64,000 nt of DNA from contig NW_002476387.1 in NCBI RefSeq assembly GCF_000189635.1, positions 434,001 to 498,000 on the forward strand, written 5' to 3'. A program made the translations under genes and the position numbers. Positions within the stretch are counted from its first letter, which is position 1; every line of letters starts with the position of its first letter. Positions 24,531-38,311 of this stretch are shown here, in pieces. A model generated the notes under the pieces. It was not told the DNA's origin. It ran no database searches and saw only the letters and a list, made by a program, of their open reading frames with translations. This DNA is from Tetrahymena thermophila SB210 (taxonomy: Eukaryota; Ciliophora; Oligohymenophorea; Hymenostomatida; Tetrahymenidae).

Positions 24531-27500
24531 TCATCTAAATGGTATTACAAAATTTATTTCTTCTTTATTTTATTATTGCTACTAATTATTTTGTTTCTCT
24601 ACTTCCTATGTTTCATCTTAATTATCATACTACTAATTCTTTAAAGGCTCATATTTATAGTTTGGAAGTAACACAACATTCTCATCATCTTTGTTCTTTT
24701 TTTATATCGCTCCTCCATAAGGAACGAAGTTATTGCCTGAAGAGCCAAAGAACGAGCTTGAAGATATAAATGAACTTTGTGCAATCAATGGTTTATTATT
24801 ATTGTTGTTGTTATTATTATTATAATTAGTACTTACTGGATCGCTTATGGCGTTTGTTGTATTATTTTTGGCATTAGCAGTATCAAAGCTATTGTTTGCA
24901 GGAGTAAATAAGCTTTAATTACTAATTATGCTTTATTTTTAAGATAAGTTTTATTAATTTTATATTTAATTTTATGTAGCTTATAAATTAGAGTTGTTTA
25001 TTATGCTATTACTTTAAGATGGTACGTTATTTGTATTTTAATCAACTTAAGAATTATTTGTGAATACGTTAGAAGTGGTAAAGAAGCTAGAGTTATTTAT
25101 GAATGATTTGTTTTGAAGTTTATTCTATTAATCATTAATAATATTGGATTAAGTACTCTCTTATTTTGTAGAATTATTATTGTTTATCTATTCTTGTTGA
25201 TTAGGATTAAAGGTGTTATTTGAAGGTTAATAATAAGGATTTGTATTAGTACCTAAAATATCTTCTTCACTTATAGGACCATCATCATCACTGTTATTAT
25301 CATCTAAAATATTGAAGTTGTCTTCATCACAATTTTCAAAAGTAAATGCATCTTGGTTGCTACCAATTTGTTCTTCTCTATTATCATTTTATATAATATC
25401 AAAGCTATTATTTTTTGGGATATTGTCAGAATCGCCTCCTTGGTTCTATTTTACCTAAGTTTCTTATTACTAATTAGCTTATTTAGGTTATTCTTATTAT
25501 GTTTATAATTATTAAGTAGTTTGATTGTTTTATAATTAAGGTTATTTGTCTTAAGTTGATTCTAAGCTTTTTTTGATTGAAAAATTACTTTAACCAGCAG
25601 CATTTTCGGAAGTTTTTTATTGCAATGAGCTTGATCTTTACATTGGATCAGGGCTCTTTAATCTGTTTTAAGGTGAAATAGTGCTACTTCCTAATACTCC
25701 ACCTACACGAGAACTTATATCACTGAAAATACTTTTTCCTCGTAAAGAAGTTTATAACTTAGGAGGGTTAGAATTAGCTAGGTTGTTATTTGAATTACTA
25801 CCTTATGTAGTTATAGGTGACACAAGACTGGTTGAACCGATAGACAATTTATTTGAAGGGGTAGTTGATGTTAGAAGGCTAGAATTATTAATCATACTTG
25901 TAGATCCTGCTTACTAGTTAGCTGGATTTAGTTGTGGAGAACTAATTGGAGGTACTTTATTTTAAGAATTTAGAATGCTAGTTGAGTTTATAAGACTTGT
26001 AGAGCTAATTCCAGATTTTTTAGAATCATCTGAAAGTTACGAATTTAAAGAAGTATTTAATTAAATTTAACTACTATCTGAAGATAAACTATTATTTAAA
26101 CTGCTGTTTGTTGCAATTTCGCCTTTATCTTCTGAAGATGTTTAGGAAGGACTGACAGGATGTATAGCAAAATTTCCCTACTAGCTTTAGTTTTACTCCA
26201 TATTTTTATCTTCGTACTCATCTCTCATGTCTGTGGGTTTGCTTGCTTGGGCCAAAATTAAACCGAATATATTATTAAAATTAGAGCTATCCTCTTAGCG
26301 TTTTTGATCTTCTATCTCCTTTTAGTTTTTAATAAGTCTTTTAATGTAATTTTCATCATTTTCATCAGATAGACTTTCTTCTTCACATGCAATCCTTTCA
26401 ATTAATCTCTTGTTTCTTTATCTCTCAATTAGTTTGTCTTAATTAGGTGGTTCTTAGTTTTTGTTAATCTCTTCTTCTGCTTTTTCAAGAATCTTATTAA
26501 CATTTTCACATCTTTGATCATTCAAAGATCCAATTTAGAGTATATCTCTCAAAAATTCATTCTGCAATTCATACTATCTAAGCTCATTCTAATTTTAAAG
26601 TTTATTAATTATTTAATTTACACTATATTTATGTATTTATTTACTTGAAGAGATAAAAATTCTTCACTGTCTTTGATGTACTAATCATAAACTACACTCC
26701 TTAGTTTCAAAATTTTTCTTTTAATATTGATATTAACTTCTTTTAAGTTTTTATTTAAGCTCTTTTTATAATTATAAATAGATTAAATATGAATATTTAA
26801 ACTAATTTTTAATTTTACTTATTCTTTTATCAGAGATTTTTAGTAAAAAGTTATTTAAGCCTTCACACCCTTTTAATCTGTGTGCTTTTGCACTTGTTTA
26901 AATTTTTAAACAGTCTTTTAAAAAGCGAATTTGTAATCCTCTAACTCTTCTTTTGTTGACCTTAATTCATCTTACAATTTCTAAACCAAATCTTAGCTCT
27001 CTTACAGTTACTTTTTCAGTTGTGTTATTTTTTCTTCTTCTTGCTGATCGTAAGCTTATCTTGTAGGAGTAGGCGCTGTTTATATTTAAAAAAATATTTT
27101 AAACTTCATCAAAAAAATATTTTTAAATGATTATAAATTACATTTTCTAGGACCTTAGCTTTTGGATGGAGTTTTCCTAGCAGATATGATACTACTGTCA
27201 AGGTTCTGTCTAGAATATTTGGACACCCTGTGTGAGTTTTACTTTTAGCTTGCCATCTGATCTTATATAGATCCTCCTCCTACTGAGTGATATTAGGGCT
27301 AAAGCTAAATACCTTAAGAATATTATGAAAAAGTTTATTAAAATGGAATATTTTAATTCGCCAATTAGCTTGAAACACTATGATTAGAGCTTCTATCTCT
27401 TTATAACTTGCTACGAATAAAATTGTTATTGCTTTATTGTATCTACTAAATTTGTGGATTTGTATTTCCTAAGTTTAAAAACGATTAATCTCTGCTTGGA

Positions 27501-29398
27501 AAATAGTTTAGTTGGTTGCTGTTTTATGGTAGAATTGGTGAAGGTTGATTTGTTATATTTGAGAGGAAATCCTCTTCGGTGTCATCTTAATCTGGAGATT
27601 AAAGTAGTTGGTACTGATTCTAAAAGTTTTGTATATTTTTTTTTAACTTGTTTGGCTAACTTTGAAAGTTTTGAATTGAACTGTTCTTATTGTTTGAAGT
27701 TGCTCTTGGTGGAGCGAATTTGCTATCAGAGTCTTAATTATTAGGAGTTATCCTTATCCTTGAGTTATCTCTAGCACTCACACTTTGTTGTTAGCGAGAC
27801 TGATTTTAGAGTTAAGGGTAATCTTCTTCTGATTTTCCTTGATCAAAATAATATTAATTCATATTACTTTAAGGAATGACATTAGATATTTAATTTGGCA
27901 TAATCTAACTGTTACCCATCTACTAATTAAATGGAAATGGGTTTTCAGAAGTATAAGGAACTTTAGACATTTTAGGAGTGTTGAATGAATTCAAGCTTTA
28001 GTAATCGTGATGATGATTAGAGCGAACTGAAGGGTTATTCTTGACAGTTTTTATATATTGCTAAAATTATGATTAGTTGTTTTAAGGAGTTCTAAGGATT
28101 TCAGCAGGTTAGTTTTGTTGCTATTATTGAAGATAATATTAGTACTAAAGTTTTTTATTATTTTTCATGTCTTAATTTTTTGAGGTGTAGCTGCTACTTA
28201 ACTGATTCTATTACGAATTTGTTAAGAAATCACTATACATATTTTCTTATTCCTCTATTTCATCTTCTTAATTATATCCTTGGTCTTCGAATGTATCTTA
28301 TTCTTATTAGTAGTCGTTTTCTTCATTAGTAGCTAGTATCCCATCACTCAAATAATGCTAGTTACTTATTAAATTAGGATCGATCATATCAAAATTGTAC
28401 TGTTCTTGGTACTATTTTAAACTCATTTGGTTTTATCTTTAATTTTAAAGTTACTATTAAAATTACTGTTGTTGTTACAAAAAAGGCATTTATCTCATTT
28501 GCTGATTATTTATTTGGGATTATTGTGGAATCTATTACTTTTTTTATTGTGTTTTAGCTTAGTTTTAATTTATTTACTATTATTATTAATTTATATTTTA
28601 GACCATGTTAGCTTGGTTAAACATTTTAGCTCTTTATTATGAGGGTTACGATTAATATTATTATAAAGGCTGCTGCTACTATTATTATTATTATTACTAC
28701 TACTAAATTTGCATCTTTAAATTTTGTTATAACTGCATCTAGTTGTGTTATTTAAACTGTTACTATTGTTAAACATGTGGACTAATTTGTTAAGATTAGG
28801 ATTGATGCAGATTCAAAAAATTATTTTACTGAAGGTTAACTTAGTCGTTCATTAGCGGAAGTCTCCTTGAAGCATTTATTGGAGAATAAGAATGAGGAGT
28901 TAAACTAGAAATAATTGATGAATCATTTTAGTTGTTAAATTCTATTCTTTTTGCAAGCTTATCCTTAGAGTTTGAATTTAAAATTTATTTTTATAACTAA
29001 GTGTTTCCTTATTGCTGCATTTATCTTTTATTATTGTATGGAGTAGTCACTTGTTGTTAGTTCGGAGTGTAATGTATTGATTAGCTAGGTTGCCTATTCG
29101 TTGTACTAATAGAGCTAGGTGATTTAGAGTGAAATGCAGAATTGTTAGGTGATTTTTATGGGATATTACTATTATAAAGCTATTAAGACCATATTTATTA
29201 GAAATTTTATTGTTAATTTTATAAATTTAAATTTCCTGATTATTAAGGAGTAAGTGAGGGTGTTTCCATTTCACTGTTTGATCCATAATTATTATTACTT
29301 TTTACTTTTGCTCTTTCTATGTTATTAGAAAAAAAGTTACTATTATTCAGAGTACCCATTAGAGAAAATTGATCAGCATTATTTTCATTGCTCTCCAT
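24531..29398 (-). CDS. large Gln/Asn-rich protein with short coiled coil
   Basis: Starts at ATG 29398 (MESNENNADQFSLMGTLNNS) and ends at TGA 24531 (FVIPFR-stop), with one huge first exon to about 27140 and several introns between about 27110 and 26590. The exon-1 product is mostly Gln and Asn with interspersed Ser/Pro. A run of more than ten Gln is encoded by mixed TAG, TAA and CAG codons near 28690-28660. Coiled coil sits at about 27070-26280 (EEEKITQLKKQLQES, KLQDELRSTKEELEDYKFAF). The C-terminal third is Asn/Ser-rich again, ending with a charged tail. No enzymatic domain was recognised. Such prion-like composition is typical of RNA-granule, transcription or scaffold proteins; function here is unknown. 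Confidence 0.7.
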
Positions 29399-30537
29399 AT
29401 TACTAAGTTATCTAATTTGCTTTGTTTTTTAGATCTTTGAATTCTCAACCGATTGCTAATATATTTTAATTTATAAAAATGTTATTTAGTAGATTGATAA
29501 GCATATTATGCATAAATTAATTTGTGGTTAATTAAGCAAATGTAAAAATTATGCTAGCAAAATTTAGAAAGAAGAATGAATATTCCAATTGTAAGAAAAG
29601 TAATTTATTACATTTAAGGTTGATGCCTGCTACTTTATTTACTAAATTTAATTAAATAAGTTATCAATATCACGCTCTTCCATTTCTTATTATGTATGCT
29701 TATGTAGTAATAATTAGATTTTGCTTATTAATAATGTATGAATGATTGATTGATTGATATATTTATATAAATGATATAATTAATTATCCCAATTATATTA
29801 CTGTTAATTAATTAATCAATAAGCAAATATTTTTTCTATTTCTTTTAATTGATTTTTAAAAATCAGAATTGAATTAATTTAACAAACATATAAGGTATTA
29901 TTTTAAATCTTTTTAAGTTTTTTCTTGCTATTTTTGAATATTTTTTTTAATTTCTGCAATAAACATAATCTATTCATAATCTACTAACAACCATATTATA
30001 AATAATTTTTATCTATTTATCTATCTTAATATGTTGTTTTTACCAAAATTATAAAATATAAAGATAAGAATTGAAATTTGCATATTGCTTTTAAACGGAT
30101 ATTAAAAAAAAAGACTTTTAAAATGATAAAATCTTTATTAAAATGATCTACTTATTCTTTAAATTAATTTTTATAAATAGTATAATCAATTTTATGAACT
30201 TTCCTTAGAAATATTTAGTATTATAAGATAGATAGATATAAATAAATAAATTTTAAATCGAATGAATAATCAGTTTTAACGATTTTGATAAAAGAACTAT
30301 ATCAATGAAATTAAATTTTTAAAAATTGAAATTGCCAAAAATAAATCAAAGGTTTTATTAAGATTTAACATAAATTGAAATACATAAAACAAGATAAATT
30401 ATTTTAATATTATATAGGTAAGATTGAAGACAAAGAAAGATGGTTTTTACATTTTATTATTTATTTCGTTATTGATTTATTTATTCATTTATTATTTTAT
30501 TTTTGTTAACTTTAAGTAAATTATTGTGTTATTTTAT
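29399..30537. other. AT-rich intergenic region
   Basis: Promoter side of the Gln-rich gene at left and 3' side of the Rap/Ral-GAP gene at right; both genes are transcribed leftward. AT-rich with short TGAT runs near 29740. No convincing frame was found. Confidence 0.55.
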
Positions 30538-33500
30538 TCAAATTTTTAAACGATTAGCAATATTATTTGAGATATTTGTATTGCTAGATACTTTAATTTA
30601 AGATTAATTCTGTATTATGGAGTTAGTATTTTTTTAGTTTTAATTTTAATTTGTATTCCCTATATATGGTTAAGGCTAATTTATTGAAAATAATTCTGAA
30701 ATTGGAATGTTGCTTTTTTATGGGATAGAAAGCTGTTCTTGTATCTAAAATATCAAACTTTAACGAGACTTATAAGGACGTAATATATTTTAAGGTAGAT
30801 TTTGGTGATATCTTGCTTCTAAAATTGGTAAAGGTATAAAAAATTAATGTTTAATTGTTAAAATAAATATGAATGAATGCTTACAATACTGCTGAACGCA
30901 ATAACTTGCTTAAAGAGATACTATCTTTACTAAAGTATCTAAGAATTACTCATGAATAACTGATTTATCTATCCAAGGAAAGAAGAAATCTCCTAACTAT
31001 TTTTAATTTGTTTAGTAAAAATTATTTATTATTGGTTAGTTTCATTCAAAAAGCAAATTACTTTATCCTTTCTTATAAGATTAATTCTATAGTAATTATT
31101 AGTCAAAGGGTGTATTACTATATATGCTGTAGTCAGCTAACTTGGTATGATGTATTACCTATATAAATGTTTAATTTGATTGAATTATAAAAATTTATAA
31201 ATTATTTTTACTAGTATTTTCTGATATTTTCACACCAGATGATATTTACAAAATCGTTTCCAATATGTCTTTTCTTAGATACAAATTGCTTATCTTCTTT
31301 ATTTTTTATTGGCATCATAGTGACTACATGGTAAACTACCTCACAGTTATAAAAATGATTATATATTGTGTATTCACCGTCTCTATCTGGACTTAATCCT
31401 CCTAAAAAGCCCTAATGCTCACTCAATTTCACTTTTTCACCTAGATTTTCTAAGAATCTCTCATATCTTTAGCTACCACATTAAGCTTATAATATTTATT
31501 ATTCATTATCTTAGTCCTTACCCATGAATAAGACCCCAATTTTAACCTTGTCGCTTGCTAATTTTTTAGATTTAAAATGTAAAATTGTTAAGTATTTTAA
31601 AAAATATTTACTTGAATATTAATCAATCTAGCTTATTATGTTTAAATAAGAATCCTATTGATGATCTATAAAATTGCATTTATTATTATCTTTTATCATG
31701 AAAGGAACTTCTTAAATGAAAGACTTTAAACTTCTTGTTACAGTTTCTTGATAAACTGGGTCATGTTTATTTGCTAAAGTAAATTATTTACTGAAAAAAA
31801 AAATTTCAAACTAATTAATAAAATACAAATTTTCTAATTTACTTAAAGTTTCCATTCTTTTAAGGGCTTCTAGGCATATTTTCTTCTTCTTACTCTTGAT
31901 CATCATCATCACCAAATTAGCTCTAATTATATTGTTGAAAATGTTATAATAATATGAACCAATGAGCAATTTTAATCAATTTAATTATTTAATTTGATAG
32001 AAAGGTTTTTTAACAAAATTTTTATTGAATTTTTGGAATGTTTATCAAATAAAAAAATAAATTACTTCATTTTCAGTTTAAACAATTTGTTCGTGAATAA
32101 AGTAGATTATTTATTCAATTATTTTTGATAATTAATCATTTTTAGTTTGTTTAGGAATTTCTTTACTTACTTTACGTTTTTCTTCACAATTAATAGGTGG
32201 ATTTTTAATCATATGTATCAAACTTCCTTCTGACTTGTGAGTTTCTTATAAATATTAAGTCAAGTTTTAATTATTTGGTTAGGGCTTTTTATCTTTAATT
32301 TCTGATTTACTTTACTTTTAGGCTAATTCATTATGATTGTTTAAATTTATTTATTGTGTAAAATGATTTTATTATTGATTTAGATTTATTTAATTATCAT
32401 CTAACTTATCGTTTGATCTCAAAGCTTTTTAAAGAGGAGATTCAACTAATTTTTCTCTTACTTTCCAAATAAATTTTCCATTAAGGTCCCTGATAATTGC
32501 ATATATTTAGGATTTGCTATCAAGTAAAAAAGAAACAAGTTTCTCACTATCTAAACAAAAGCTTAAATACTTGTTTTCTATAAATTCAGGTATATATTCG
32601 CTGATATCTTAAAATTAATGGTTACTGTTCTTTTTTATGTATTTTTTAATTTATGATACAACTCCTTGATTTTGTTAACTCTTTTTTAAAACGCTTGAGT
32701 TATTTAATTGGCTCTATGCACTGCAGTCAAAAGAAGTTGCTTAATGCGTTTTTTACTTGAGAACATCTTTTTCTATTTTAGAAATTTCAAAAATTATTTT
32801 TTGCTATTGCTTCATTGATTCATGGCAGCTAATAGTATGATAAACAGATTCGCGACTCTTTAGGCTAAGCAAATCACTTTAAGGCTCAACTAAATCTTCA
32901 AGTTAAAAGCTAAACATATCATCTTACCTTTAATCAAGGTAATTTTTCATCAACTATGACAAAAAGAATTATACATCATACTATAAGTCACTAATTTAAG
33001 ATATATTATGTAAAGCCTTAATTAAATTTTCTAAAAACCTTTTTGCATCTTTAAAATGTTTTCTGCAGTTAATTTCAAAATATCTAAAATTGAAAATCCA
33101 GTTCTTTTAATTAAATAAATTTACTATAATTGTAATCTTATATTTAATAAATTTACCTGCAAACAATGAAGAAGCTATCTAGAAACTAATACATCCTTTT
33201 ACACTTTTTCTTATAAAATTTGTGTTATAGTTCTCATAATCCTGTTTATGGTAGTTTTTTGTATTAATGACATTTAATCAGCAAGAGCGAACGAGTTTAT
33301 AAATTATATGGAGTGGTATTAGATTTATTTACATGAATTGTATTAAGAATTAATATTTTTTAAGATGAAATCCCATATAAGCAGCTGTTTTAAAATAATT
33401 CAAAAAATTAGTTTTAAAATAATTAATAAAAAATTTTATACTTTTATTTCTTGATTTTGGAGCTAATCTAAAAGAACTGTAAAAAAGAGAGATTATAAAT

Positions 33501-36500
33501 GAAATATCACATCGATTGTAAAGAGAGTTTCAATATTGATATTAGGTTAAAATAGCGAAATAAAGTGGTTTACTAGAGTAGTGATGAAATAATTAATAAG
33601 TGGAAATGATGTTTTCTTTATCTCTTAAATTTAATACAAATTTTTTAACAAGATAATTATTGACCTAATAACTATTGATCGACTTTATTTACTGAATTCA
33701 TCATTAATTGCAGAATGGTTCCAAATAGTTGTTGATTCCAACAAATAATTTTAAAGAAGTATTTAACTATGTTAATTTGAAGAGGAAGGAAATATAGAAG
33801 AAAGAGACGAAATGATAAATGAAGAAGAATGGCAAGCAGTATTAAAATCTTAACCAGCTAGAAATATAGCTAGCATATAACTAAAATCTTCAGGTGCTGA
33901 AACAGGGTCTATCAAATATCCTAAAATTTACTTTGATTTCTCTAAAAATTTATGAATCAAGCTGTGATGTTTCATTAATTCAGGATAAGTTGAAAAAATA
34001 TCTTTATTCACTACAATTGCTGCCACGCTAAACTGTTTTTAAATAATATAAATTATTAATTATATTTTTATATTTAATTGGATAATTTACGATTGGATCT
34101 GTGTCTTCGTTAAGACAATAATTAAAGAGTTATTCCCATTGATTAACTATCTCTCCTAAGGTTTCGTTTTGTTAAGAATGAGCTTTGTTGTATATTTGAA
34201 AAAAGGATTTCATAATAAAAGCTGTATTTGTGATTGTAGCAAATTTTTATATTTTTGATTGCTTGTTACCTAAATCTTACAAGATCTAATAAGTTTCTAA
34301 CTTACTTTGTATATTTAAATAACTGTAAAATATAAAAAATAAAGTATTTATTGATGGAGGATATCTTATTATTTATGATTGTTTTTATTTATTTTAGATA
34401 TTAAAAGAACTAGAAGCTTGACTTTAACTAGTATTTAAGAAATTAGAATGCTTTTAGCTCTAGTGAGGAGTCAAGAAGCAATAGATTATTTACTGAGTAT
34501 ATTTACATGATAAGTTCTGATTTTATAAATCTACGAAATTTGAGTTATTACAAATTATATCTATTTTATACATCAAATTATTGAATTAAATAACAAGATA
34601 CTCTAATTTATTTTGTTATTCATCTTTTAAATACAAAGATGATCTTCGATTTTTCAAATCATTTATTTTAGAAGTTTATCCTTTTTCTTTTGAATTCTAT
34701 GATTTGTTTTTCTTTGGAGAAGAATTTAGTGACTCTTCTTTCGAACAGCTTAAAGCACCCTCCAATATATCGTTAGATTCCTCTGCTTCACTTTTTTTTG
34801 AATGAATGAACCTTGATATATTTCTATCAATTTCTTATTTTGTCAAGAATTAGCTGCCTAAGCGAAAAAAATCGCTCCCTTCATTACTATCAGAGTTATT
34901 TCCTTCTTACTACAAAACATTATTGATTTATTCACTAAATTAAATATTCTTTTTTTAGGCAAATAAAGTTTCACTGTTTTCATTGCTTGCATTCACAAAT
35001 ACGAAGCTGCTGTTAGAATTTTATTCGCTTTGTTCAACCTCTGAAAAATCCGATTTTGGAAGGTTTTGTTAATTTGAATTATCTCGTTTCCTATTAAAGG
35101 ACAAGTTTTATTGGTTATTATTCCTAGGATTTGTGCCTTCCTGTTTATTTTCTGTATTTGTCTCACTGTAATTACCTATATACTCATCAAGTAGAATAAC
35201 ATCTTCCATATTAAGTAATTTTCCCATGTTTAGATAATTTTTTAAAACTCCTTACAGTATTTTTTAATCTTGCTTTTCTTTGTATTGAGGCTCTATATTT
35301 GAATAATTAATTTTTTATAGAGGATTAGAATTATTTTCTGATTCTATTGAAGCAGAACTTTTTTGAGATTAAGATAAATTTCTCTCCTTCACAACCATTG
35401 TATGTAAATTTATTTAATTGTTGACACTTTCACTTTATCTTTACTCTTTCTAAAGTTTTTGCCTTATTTTAATTACATCTAAAATCATTTGTAAAGTATT
35501 TTCTAACTAATATGGCTAATTTTCCTTTTTCAAAACATTTCCTAAATAAACAACTTCTCCTTAAAATATATCTAAATTCTCTTAAGAATAGAGTGTATCA
35601 ATAAATTTAAAAGCAATATTTTTAACATAGTCACTTAAATTTTTTAAAACGTTGTATCTGTTTAATAATTCAATTGACATTTGATGCATTTTCTCTCTCA
35701 AGAGAATGATATCTTCGCTGTTTAGCTTATTCTCTTCCAACAGCTTATGAGAATCTTCTTTTCTGAATGATTTTTCAAGCTATGCTAAAAAGATTCTTTC
35801 CTAATAACTCATCAAGAGGAAAAACAAGTCAATCAGCACTTTAGAGTTTTATTCTTAGTCCTAGTCTTTATTTTACATCCATTCATTTAATCTATTTATT
35901 ATAAAGTTAAAATTTTTAATCCCATTTAAATTAAAATAAATTTTACAAGTCCTCTCCTATTTTAATAACTTTTGTGCAGAATGTTTTGAAGTAAGGAGTA
36001 GAGCGTATTTGATCATGATTTAACTTTTATAAACAGTTTATGTAAATTTCTGCTCTTTTTGGAGTAATCTTAGTATGACTTTAAAGATGGGATTCTTAAT
36101 AATTTTCCTTTTTAAAATTTTATTTCTTTTTCTAATGATTTTGTCTGATAGTCATCTCATGTATTATACTCTCTTCGATTTTCATTAGAATAGAAGATAT
36201 TAAGACAATGTTGTCATTTTCATAATAAACAGGAAAAAGATCTCCAAAATTGGCCATTTGATCAGAAAAAGTACTTATTATATCATTTGCTATTTTATAA
36301 TATTCTTCTTTGTCAAAATAGCTGTGTAGGAGATCTATATAGTGCATATACTCTTTTTCACTAAGTAATTTGTGTCTTAAATCTGCAATAACTGCTGTGC
36401 TTCTTCTTTCTTTTTACTTTTCCTTCTTATTAGTGCCTAATTTTTACAAAATAAATTTTTTAATTTCGTAACAGAAAAATGCTAATAATTACTAAGAATA

Positions 36501-38311
36501 ACAAAGAAAAAGTTGATTTATTTAAGAAAGCTTGATGTTAAATTTATTTTAGTATTTTAGTCTAGTAAAATTTAATCAGTAGATAAACCATAGATCATTT
36601 AATATTGCTTGGTAACAGTATCTTATCTCTTAAAATATTCTTCGGACCATTTAAGGTAACTTTTATCAAAACAAAGTTAAAACCATGTCTAAGAAAATAT
36701 AAGCAACCACTTTCTCACATTTTTAACATCCAATTGCATGTATTTCCATATTTCCTAATTAAAAGTAAATTTTTAAATGAATGAATAAATAAATATTTAA
36801 TTTTTTAGTAAATTAAAACAAAAATATTAAATTTTTATCTTAGTTTTTTATATATTTTAATTTCATATTGTATTGCTTATTGAGATTTCATAAAATTTAG
36901 ATTTTGATTTCGGTATCGTTAACATAATTTATTATTGATTCAACTTAATACTACTATATCATAAAATTAGTGGTATTTTTTGAGAGCCAATAAATTACAA
37001 TAATATAGCAAATCATTAAAAAAACTATTGCGTAATTACAAATTTGAGATAAAAATATCATAGTTTTGGAAATAAATTTTATGTGTTTTCCTATTTAAAG
37101 TGTAAATTAACATTTCAATATCCATTATTCATCTAAAATAATTTTTTTTCCTAATTTTTGATAATGCTTAGCATGATAAATATCTTAATATTTGTTTAAT
37201 TGCTTGTTCAATATTGATAGATAATTTGAAACTAAAACTAATGAATCAACATAATTACATCTAGATATTGCTTTTCTGATTTTTCGTGGCTTACATCTTT
37301 AATATAATTTGTCCAAACAGGCATTCCATTGCTCGGACTGTTAAAAACGCAGACATCTTTAATAGAGTTTTAAGAGTATGGTTTGCTAAATGACTAAAAA
37401 TCTATTATATAATTGAATAGCGTAAGAACGGATAGTTCTTGTAGCCTAAATAGCTGATTGAAATCATAGCTAGAAATAATCTTAAAAAGGAGAATAAAAC
37501 CTAAAATTCTTGCTTCTTCTTTATTTTAATAATCGAGACAGCAGTAAATGGTTTGAATGATTTGCAAGCGAAAGACTCCTTTCAATAATTCTTGAATATT
37601 TACATTTTCTAAACTGTCAAAGAAAAAATATAGTAACTTTAATGTTTAAAGGATATCTCTACATTAATTATTCTGATTAATTAGCTTTTAAAAAAAGCCT
37701 GGATTAATTTTATTAAGATGATCTTAAATCAGTTCATAAACGACCCTGTAATTTTGATTCAAGGACTAGTGCCATATATGATTGAGTTTGATATTCTTTA
37801 TTATTCTATGCTGCAATTTCATCATAGATATTCCGTTAATATTAAGCACTCCTGATGAGTTATTAGCTGACTAATTCAACTATGACTAATTAACTGGCTG
37901 GTTGCTTGAGTGTTGATTTTACTAATTCTGACTATCTGCTTATTCATCCTTGCTAGTATTTTATTGCTCTCCTTCATCCCTGATTTGTTTATAAACATCC
38001 ACTAACTACTAAAATCTATGCTTTGTTTTTTTATCTTTATCTAAAATAAATTCTATGCTTGCATTAAAAGCCTTTATTATAGCAGTCTCCTAATCATCTG
38101 TATTGCTCATTCGTATAAGAACAATCAATTAATCAACTATCTATCCAATTAGATTTCTATCTTACTACTTAATATTATTGATCGTAATAATTTAATTATT
38201 TTCTTATTTCCTTCCTTCTAATATTATAAACTTATTTATTTTCTTAAATTTCTTTATTATGAAATTTCATTTTACATCTGTGTATGGCTTAATATCAAAT
38301 ATTTCATGCAT
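30538..38311 (-). CDS. large Rap/Ral-GAP-domain protein (TSC2/RalGAP-type)
   Basis: Multi-exon gene of roughly 2,200 residues. The C-terminal part holds a Rap-GAP domain (about 31900-31000). Its motifs include DKVKIGVLFMGKDQ, YERFLENLG, GFLGGLSPDRDGEYT, CEVVYHVVTMMP and KKRHIGNDFVNIIW; the Asn of HIGND is the catalytic 'Asn thumb' of the family. It ends with TAYIVIHPLTNNYYRINLI. Upstream is RDLNGKFIWKV, a motif found before the GAP domain in RalGAP-alpha/TSC2 proteins. The N-terminal two thirds are helical, probably HEAT-like, with a Ser/Asn-rich insert (about 34700-35400). Such proteins inactivate small GTPases (Rheb, Ral, Rap) upstream of growth control. Start is uncertain: MHEIFDIKPYTD at 38311 needs a 24-nt intron, and MSNTDDQETAI at 38110 is the conservative alternative. 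The last exon's frame is also uncertain, and the stop could lie near 30755. Confidence 0.82.

Noticed and set aside
25681-25917. Open frame of 78 codons on the plus strand
   Set aside because: Lies opposite the Gln/Asn-rich minus-strand gene; it is a complement of Asn/Ser codons and has no independent support.
27454-27744. 96-codon plus-strand open frame
   Set aside because: Shadow of the minus-strand Gln-rich exon, where TTA/CTA are the complement of TAA/TAG Gln codons, giving a false Leu-rich peptide.
28427-28642. Leu-rich plus-strand frame resembling a membrane protein
   Set aside because: Complement of the polyGln tract; the hydrophobicity comes from TTA/TTG complements of Gln codons.
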